64,000 bases of DNA from the NCBI GenBank assembly GCA_037042915.1, contig CM073197.1:3844001-3908000 (forward strand), given 5' to 3'. The position numbers and the translations under genes are program-made. A model generated the notes under the pieces. It saw nothing but the letters and a program-made list of their open reading frames with translations, searched no databases and was not told where the DNA came from. Positions 57,200 to 64,000 of this stretch are shown piece by piece. This DNA comes from Auricularia sp. M13. Lineage: Eukaryota > Basidiomycota > Agaricomycetes > Auriculariales > Auriculariaceae. Position 1 is the first letter of the stretch. Each line of letters starts with the position of its first letter.

Positions 57200-59489
57200 C
57201 TGAGCCGGCTGGAGCATCCCCGATGTACGTGAAAATGGGTGTCATGCTGGTGTGACGGAGACTTCTGATTAATTCCAGACACAACAGATGTTTGAAAGAA
57301 AGCAAGGCAATTTTCCGATGATGGAAGCAAAGGTCTCACCGAGAACGGTGTTGCGGGGCCGAGACGTGGAGATAGAAGGACAGACTCGTGTACGTTGAAC
57401 CAAGACGTGGAGCCGCATGGCACCGTACAGAGCGGGTCCTCATTGAGCACGCAGCCGTCAGTCCAGGGCTGAACACATTGGAGCCATGGCGGTAGCGAGC
57501 GAAGTCAAAAGCGAAGTTGTTGCAAGCGCCCGGGACAGCACGAGACAGCAGGGTGCTATGATTGAAGCAGCTACTCCAGTCCATCTCGCATCTCCGAGTA
57601 GTTCACTGGCAATAGAGGCCTGGATCCACATGCAGGATAGAGCTACGACGGCAAGAGTCAGAGGAGTCACGGATTTTCCCGAAACCTAAAGTTGTTCCCG
57701 GTCTTTTCCACTCTTTTCCACTGTGTTGAGCTCGAGCTTCTATGGCTCCAAGATGGCTTACGCATAGGAGCGGCATCCATACTCTACCGTGCAGTCGATT
57801 ATTTCCGTGCTTGATTGCTACGGCTTGCGCGCGCTCAGTTCTAGGCCATTTATGCAAATCCGTATGATGACCGGGCGAGTCTACAGCTAACCACGACCCA
57901 TTACTGCGCGCTGCGATAGGCACATCTGCGTAGTCCTTCACTGCAGACCTGGTCTCTGGCGGCCCCGTTGCCCACGCTGTCCAAGCTTCGTTCCCAATCC
58001 TGCAGGTGGGCGCAGGCCGTGCCACATTCTTCTTCCTGTCGGGGAACATCAAACTTACAATAGCGACCAATGGTGCTCGTCTGTGGGGATCGTCCGTCTT
58101 CAGCTTTCTGATGCCGCTCTCGTGTGCCCACTGCCATGGTGTGCTCCCGACATATTGGCATGGAGTCGTGGGGATACTCGCTGTATACCCAGGCTGCTTA
58201 GGCACTTTCGGCTCCTGCGCACTCCCTTGAACGCATTCCACTAGGGAGACCAATCTACTTTCAGGCCACGTGGTGCGCGATGCTGACGGAGTTCCTCACA
58301 CACGCTGTGAGGAGTCCCCAATCCTCGCCCGAGACGCGTTACTCCAAATCTGACTCAACCGGCGGCAGGCTCTAGATCTCGACCTCACGGAGTCCCATTT
58401 CAGACTTTCGGTCGTTGTCTCCGCTCAATCCCGAAGCTCAGCTTGATGCGGGAGAGAATGGCGCAGTTCTCCCGTTTCGGTACATCTTATGTATTGCCCG
58501 GGTTCGCGTGTTGCCCTCGTCGTCGTTTGGGACCGAATGGCGATTTGACCTAGATTTGCCTGCCACGCAGATGACCCCGAACTGGAATCCTGATGCTTCG
58601 CAGCCTTGTACTACCCGTTGCGCGCCTGCTATTAGCCCTGGCCCAGATTCCATTCCAGTAGGACGTAAAGTCAACTTGAAGCTACTATCCTCGGTCTTCT
58701 CACGACTCAGGTAGGCAGCTCAGACAGCTCCTGCGCCTCGATTGTCTGCATACGGCTATGGAGGCCGCTCATGACAAACTATGCGCCCTCATCGCACGTG
58801 TTTTGAACTTGTTCATTCAGAGCCATATTCTCCCGCTTATTCCCGGCTTAAGCAGTGGTGTCTTGTGCGGGTGGCGGGACGCCGTTGATCGTTCAACATC
58901 GCAACTTCTCGAAAACACAGCCTACCGCCTGGCCTCCATCTGCCGTTGTTGGCCCCCGCTCAATGCCAATTACCTTGCATACCTCAAAACTGGATGGACA
59001 TTTTGCCTATCCATTCAGACATTGTCTCGGGAAATGAAAAAGCGGCCAAGACCCAATGATGACCTAGCAGAGCTGAGGAGCAGGAGTGGTGGTATGTTTG
59101 TGCAACCGCTAACGATATCAGGCGAGCTCACCGTGTCCAGCGCTGATCGTGCAGGCAGAAACATTTCATTCACAATACGCGACGATGGCAGTCAGGACGT
59201 GTCCGTCTGAAATGTCTGTGGAGCGGACGAATGGCCCGATTATTTGAGGGATACACCGCTCCTCGAAGTCGCGGGACCTTTGTCCAGTACTTCGTCCGCT
59301 CCGGCTGCGCAGTTCCGTTCACTCGAGGTTATTATAGCGACGGAATACACGCATGAGAAGTACGGCAATCATTGGAAGAATGATAGCTCAGCGCATCGAG
59401 CTGAGCTGAGCGTGTCAAAAACACGTCTCCTATAAGTGTGTTGAGGAGGACTACTCCGCAAAAATCCCCATAACTCTTCAGGTGGAAAC
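57200..59489. other. Intergenic with unassigned frames
   Basis: A minus-strand frame at 57603-58253 (216 codons) and plus-strand frames at 58415-58714 and 58758-59210 are open but show no recognisable domain or convincing codon use. I could not assemble a gene. Confidence 0.35.
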
Positions 59490-60212
59490 ATGAGGTCGTC
59501 CTTCATCGTATCAACGCTCTTCGCGGCCGGATCACTCGTTGCAGGCCTTGCGCTTGCAAAACAAGATGCCCTTGACATCCTCACTACTTTGCGCTCGAGG
59601 ACAGACGAAATAGTGCCTCAAATCAGTACGCATTTTCGCCTGTGATATTATCTCACCCCGTTGATTGTTTTACTAGTTTCTCTGGCTCAGAGTGGCCGTG
59701 CGACGGAGGAAGCCATCACTCCGTACGTCGGCCAGCCTGAGCGCATCAGGAATTAGCTCATCAATCTCAGGTTCATCGAGCAGCTTACCTCCGCCGCAAA
59801 TACCGCGGCTACGGAGCTGGAAGGCAGTAGTGCGAACGGGATCTCGCCAATACAGCTCGCAACTGTTACCGCCGGCATCTTCACGGTGAGCCGACTGTCT
59901 CATCATCATCTTCGAAAGGGACCTAATTTGCGCAGGACATTTCGAACGCTCTCAATGTAGCATCCAACGCGCTTCCCAGCCATCCGGGCGTCGTCTCCCT
60001 TGCTCAAGGCGATCTCGCTGCGGCGCTCGGAATGGTTCTGACCGGCGTGGAGACGGTGGTAGCTGGAGTGGTAGACGCGGTCGGAGCTTTGTGAGTCTCA
60101 ATGGCGTCTTGCGTGCAGTTACACTGACACGCTGTCTAGGCTCAGCGCCGTCGCAGAGGTATTGCTGGATCTTGCTCTTGACCTGCTGCCCGCGCCAACA
60201 GCTGCCGCATGA
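59490..60212 (+). CDS. Small secreted alpha-helical protein (HsbA-like in character)
   Basis: Five exons: 59490-59625, 59677-59722, 59771-59885, 59936-60090, 60140-60212; total 525 nt, 174 residues. Signal peptide MRSSFIVSTLFAAGSLVAG. The mature part is all-helical, Ala/Leu/Val-rich with regular amphipathic spacing: KQDALDILTTLRSRTDEIV, ESLAQSGRATEEAI-type helix 2, FIEQLTSAANTAATELEG, DISNALNVASNALPSHPG, and a very hydrophobic end VVAGVVDAVGALLSAVAEVL. No cysteines. The pattern resembles fungal hydrophobic-surface-binding/galactomannoprotein-like proteins, but the family assignment is tentative. Confidence 0.7.
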
Positions 60213-60636
60213 TCACGAGAAGTTACAAGTTAGACGATGTCTCCAAATTGTGTACGTAGCGCCGGGACTGTGAGGCGTCTCTATGGGAGGTGTGTTTATG
60301 AAGGATTGAATCAGCACGGTGTAAAAAGAAACCAGTGCCATTCGGGTGTGGAAGTTAGAATGAGTAAAAAGGAAAATGGGAAGGGTCCTTGGAGCAACGT
60401 TCGAATCGAAGGGATTGAGAAAGCCGTGTTGCGTACTTGGGCGAAGACGGGCTACCAACGGACGCTTAGCCGATCTGTTTCGATTTCTTCGCAAGATCTT
60501 TATATTGCAAAGAGAGTTAGATCCCAACACAATTAAGAAAGCATTGCACTAGCGCGACAGCACAGCACGACAACCTACTAGACAACGAAATTAATGCAGT
60601 GCGAAAATCAGACCACGGGAGAGCACGGTGTCAGAG

Positions 60637-62072
60637 TCAGAGCTGAGAATAAGAGCGAGAATGCGATGGAGGATGATATGACTCGGGAGAAATGTTCAAA
60701 TCGAATGGACTTGGCGGGAGCCGCGTTCCAGATACTGTCGAGCGGCGCCTTAAGGGTGGGGCACGGTCCAGAATCTCGCCCATGAAATACCATCGCCAGT
60801 CGTAATCAGCGATGATTCCAGGGGACTGATCCAACTCCGTGCGGAATAGTGATCGACGGATGTTCTCAAAACGAGACGAAACCTCTTGAGCCGTCGGTCG
60901 CTTGGCTGGGTCCGGGTTAATCATGTCGATAACGATTGGGCGCACGAATTCCACGTTCTCGTAGGCCTGCACCCGCATCAGTGGTGCTCATGGGCAATGC
61001 AGAAGGACTGACGTTCAGGATATGTACGAGGATCATCTTGCCAATGCAAAAGACGTCGAGCCGGAACGCATCGTAGGGCGGCGAGGAAAGCTCGGGTGCA
61101 GAGTCTTCCTGACCACCGCGCCGTTCCACCGGGCGAATGGCACTGATATCTGGGAAGCGCAGAGACATGTCGAAGTCGATGAAGTAATATTTCACCGGTT
61201 CCGCGCTTTCGTAGCGTTCCCTATGCTGAGCAGCCCCTTGTCCACAGGCTTTGAGCAACGGCTGGACAGGATGGCACGGTTCCTTTAAGAGGTGCAAGCC
61301 GTCCATCATGATGTTTTTGAAACAGGCATCGCTGTCGGTAGACCTGTTAGAATAGCGTATAGCATATGGAATCAACATACAGATGGACGGCGCAATGCTC
61401 ATGCATGAATGCCAAGCCCTATAAATTTTTGCGTTTGAAACTTTTGACCGACATCGGGCACATGTGTTGAGGAACGGCATGCTTACCTCGAATATTTGGG
61501 ACAGGAAGTTCACAATCTCGCTCACCCTCACAAACGGCCAGATATCCCAGGGTATGAAACGAGGATGAACCAAGATGGGCTTCTTTGGGAACTCTGGGAA
61601 CCGTAAGACTTCAAGGAGGGGTGCACAGTGATTGCGGCGGTCCGACTTTCGAGGTTCTTGCGAGAAGTAAGTCGCAAATGGAACTGAGTTCACGTCGACG
61701 GAAACCAGAATTTTCAGCATGACCGGTAAGCCGTCCGCCTCGCGAATAGCATCTACGACGTTCCAGGCCTGTCATGGTTGTCAGCCAGTGACAAAGGATA
61801 CGCGCTGCCTTACTTGAAATGCAAGACCGTCTTCGAAATCCTCCCAAAAAAAGGGATCCGCCTGGATACTGTCCAATGAGGGAAGCCAGGATGGTACCCA
61901 ATCTAGGACGAGGTCGGCGGTGGCCTTCAAATGCACGAGCAGGCCTACCTGGTTGATAACGGGCACGGAGGCGGTAACCATGAGCTCGTAGTTGCGCGTT
62001 GAGGTCAACCCAGGTCATTTCTGCCTCCGAACGATCTCCGCGAAACCGGCGAACGTCCGAGCGCATTGCCAT
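60637..62072 (-). CDS. Divergent protein kinase-like protein, copy 1
   Basis: Start MAMRSDVRRFRGDRSEAE at 62072. Exons give MTWVDLNAQLRAHGYRLRAR, DWVPSWLPSLDSIQADP, FFWEDFEDGLAFQ, AWNVVDAIREADGLPVMLKI (the LKI lysine is the likely ATP-site Lys), PRFIPWDIWPFVRVSEIVNF, GLAFMHEHCAVHL joined to DACFKNIMMDG (catalytic loop HLD...N) and YYFIDFDMSLRF (DFD in place of DFG). The C-lobe has YDAFRLDVFCIGKMI and the conserved NPDPAKRPTAQEVS. HRD is HLD and DFG is DFD, so activity is uncertain. Tandem with a paralogue starting at 63999. Confidence 0.78.
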
Positions 62073-62516
62073 ACTTATCTCTTGGATGACGACGCGAGCA
62101 AAGCGGACCGTTCGGCTGTCTCCGAAAGGCGGCCTACCTGCCTACCTCGTCAACAGAGGGGCGTTGACGAATCGTAGCGTATGGTATACCCTGCGGAGTG
62201 CGCACATCTAAAGGTATTTTATTTTTTGGACTCATTTGAACTGCACGATCTCATTTGTTGCTGCGTCCAAGCATGCCATCTGTGGACAATCGACATGCGC
62301 GAAACATTTGAATCAAAGGGATTGAGAAAGACGAGTCACGTAGACACCTAAACGAAGAGGGACTGGCAATGGACGCTTCGACGACCTGTTTTGATTTCTT
62401 GACGAGAGATATTTGCATTGCCATGGGAGTCAGATCCAGACACAATCAAAGAGAGCATTGCACTAGCGCGATAGCATAGCACGAAAACAGAATGGGCAGC
62501 GAGAAAAGTTGGACCA

Positions 62517-63999
62517 TTAAGATAGCGATTGCGAGGGGCGAAGCGGCGCTGCATCCGGATATGCCTGAGGATCGCCGTCAGTGTTGCCTGCATGAGTTCC
62601 CGAGCCGTTCTTCGGGGTCGAGCGTGTGCGCACTCGCCGCGCTCGCCATAGACCGGACACAATGTCGGTAAGTTTTCGCGGCGGTCGACGCGCGGGGACG
62701 TTCCCTAAAATATACTCAATGAAATCATAACTGCGAATATGCTGCGGGGACGCCTTCAGCAGGCGCGGGGAAAGGGAGCGGCGTATCACATCGAACGCTT
62801 CGACGACTTGCTGTGCGGTCGGTCGCTCGTTCGGATTTTCGCGCATCATGTGCTCTGCGAGTGGGCGGATGAACTCGACGTTGCGGTATGCCTGACGAAT
62901 GTTTGGCGTCAATACGAAGCGAAGCAAGGAGAGTGCGCGTACGTTGAGGAGGTGGATCAGGATCATGTTGCCGATACAGTAAATATCAAGCTTAAAAGGG
63001 TCGTACGGCTCGGGCGATCGCTCTTCTGGTACCGAGTCGTCCTGCCCATATTGACGTCGCACGAGACGCCGCGCTGTCGCGTCGCTGAAGCGGATAGACT
63101 GATCGAAGTCGATGAAACAATATTTGATAGGCCGCGTAGCCTCGTGTCTGTGGATATGTCGAGCCTTGCCCTCTCCGGATGCCTTGCATTCTGGTCTGCA
63201 TGGGTGGTTGGGTTCGAGAAATAAATGGAGGCCGTCCATCATAACATTGCTCCAGGAGGCATCACTTCAAAGCTCGTATTAGCTTGAGCAAGAGCGAAAA
63301 CAGTAGCGATGTGACATACAGGTGAGCGACATTGTTTTCGTGCATGAATGCGATGCCCTGGCCCAATATGAGCACAGACGGAAAACCATGTAATGACGGT
63401 GCAAGTACTGTACCTCGAATAACTGGCCCAAGAAGTCGACGATTTCATCCACGCGTCGGAAAGGCCAGATATCCCAAGGAACCAGCCGAGGTTGCACCAT
63501 TATCACGTATGTGGGATAATCGTCTGGTCTGAGCAGCTCCAGAAGGGGGATGCAGTGATTTCGCGCATCCATTCGGCGGCTCTCTTCCGAGAAGTATTGC
63601 ATCATGGGAAGGGAGGACTTGTCGTTGTCAAGGTCGATAAGTTTCATGATGACGGGAGCGCCGTCTTTGACCCGTATTGCGTCCAATACATTATCTCTCT
63701 TCGGCCATGTCAATACTTTGATATACTCCAAAGCCGTAAATTGCGTACGATGGGCCAGATTCCGTCTTCGCACATGAGGGGAATGAGAATTTTTGGATCA
63801 TTGACCCAAGATCCAACCCAATCTTAGAGCATACAGCTTCAGCAAACCTGGCATGCACGTATATAACTGTATCCATACCGGGATGGTAACGCGGTCGCAT
63901 CCTGTAACCGTGTCGCTCGAAAAAATTGTGCAGATGCACCCAAATCATCTCGCCCTTGAGCCGTTCATTGAGAGGGTCTGGCTTGTCCGAGCTCGCCAT
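62517..63999 (-). CDS. Divergent protein kinase-like protein, copy 2
   Basis: ATG at 63999, one base from the window edge, opens MASSDKPDPLNERLKGEM then IWVHLHNFFERHGYRMRPRY. Later exons: NVLDAIRVKDGAPVIMKLID, the segment PRLVPWDIWPFRRVDEIVDF, GIAFMHENNVAHL, SNVMMDGLHLF, YCFIDFDQSIRF, YDPFKLDIYCIGNMILIHLL and NPNERPTAQQVVEAFDVIRR. It parallels copy 1 exon by exon with the same HLD and DFD substitutions. The tail (VRTRSTPKNGSGTHAG) is basic and disordered. One short internal intron near 63690-63720 is not fully resolved. Confidence 0.78.
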
Positions 64000-64000
64000 G

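Noticed and set aside
57603-58253. 216-codon minus-strand frame
   Set aside because: Open but without recognisable domain or family pattern; kept only as an intergenic note.

Overview
The window looks like nuclear DNA of a filamentous basidiomycete, most likely an agaricomycete close to wood-decay fungi. Coding DNA is GC-rich, genes are packed on both strands, and most introns are 45-65 nt with GT..AG ends and a CTRAC/CTGAC-type branch site near the acceptor. The families present are also typical: DUF6535, MYND-finger, GMC oxidoreductase, class 3 lipases, secreted repeat proteins and divergent kinase-like pairs. I saw no bacterial, phage, CRISPR, rRNA or convincing tRNA signal. Gene models were spliced by hand; where I say exon lengths are in frame, I summed them and checked divisibility by three.

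Layout. 0-13.5 kb is core metabolism and RNA/signalling: a PRPP synthetase (5' end outside the window), an Ime2/Crk1-type protein kinase, a seven-transmembrane protein, the mRNA-decapping enzyme Dcp2, and complex I subunit NDUFS6. 15-30 kb carries a DUF6535 membrane protein, a probable GPI-anchored GMC oxidoreductase, two convergent secreted class 3 lipases with matching exon structure, a 25-exon MFS transporter and a conserved helical protein. 30-39 kb has a damaged 5-oxoprolinase-like gene lacking its hydantoinase B half, a small secreted protein, a MYND-finger protein and an SDR-type reductase with a one-base frameshift.

40-57 kb is a young, repeat-driven region. Six intact genes and one relic encode secreted proteins built from three '(L/F)YR...DHFYT' modules (DUF5648-type). 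Four of the intact genes sit in an inverted duplication with arms at about 42.2-44.9 kb and 50.5-53.2 kb. The loop holds a 723-bp fold-back element with a TTA target duplication, tandem repeats and simple repeats. An alpha-arrestin with PPxY motifs lies just outside the right arm. 59-64 kb has a small secreted helical protein and two tandem kinase-like genes.

The most unusual features concern splicing. A one-nucleotide exon is predicted in the PRPP synthetase, a 6-nt exon in NDUFS6, and exons of 5, 7, 9, 14 and 14 nt in the MFS gene. Five GC-AG introns are spread over three genes. The second main theme is the inverted duplication and its secreted repeat-protein family.
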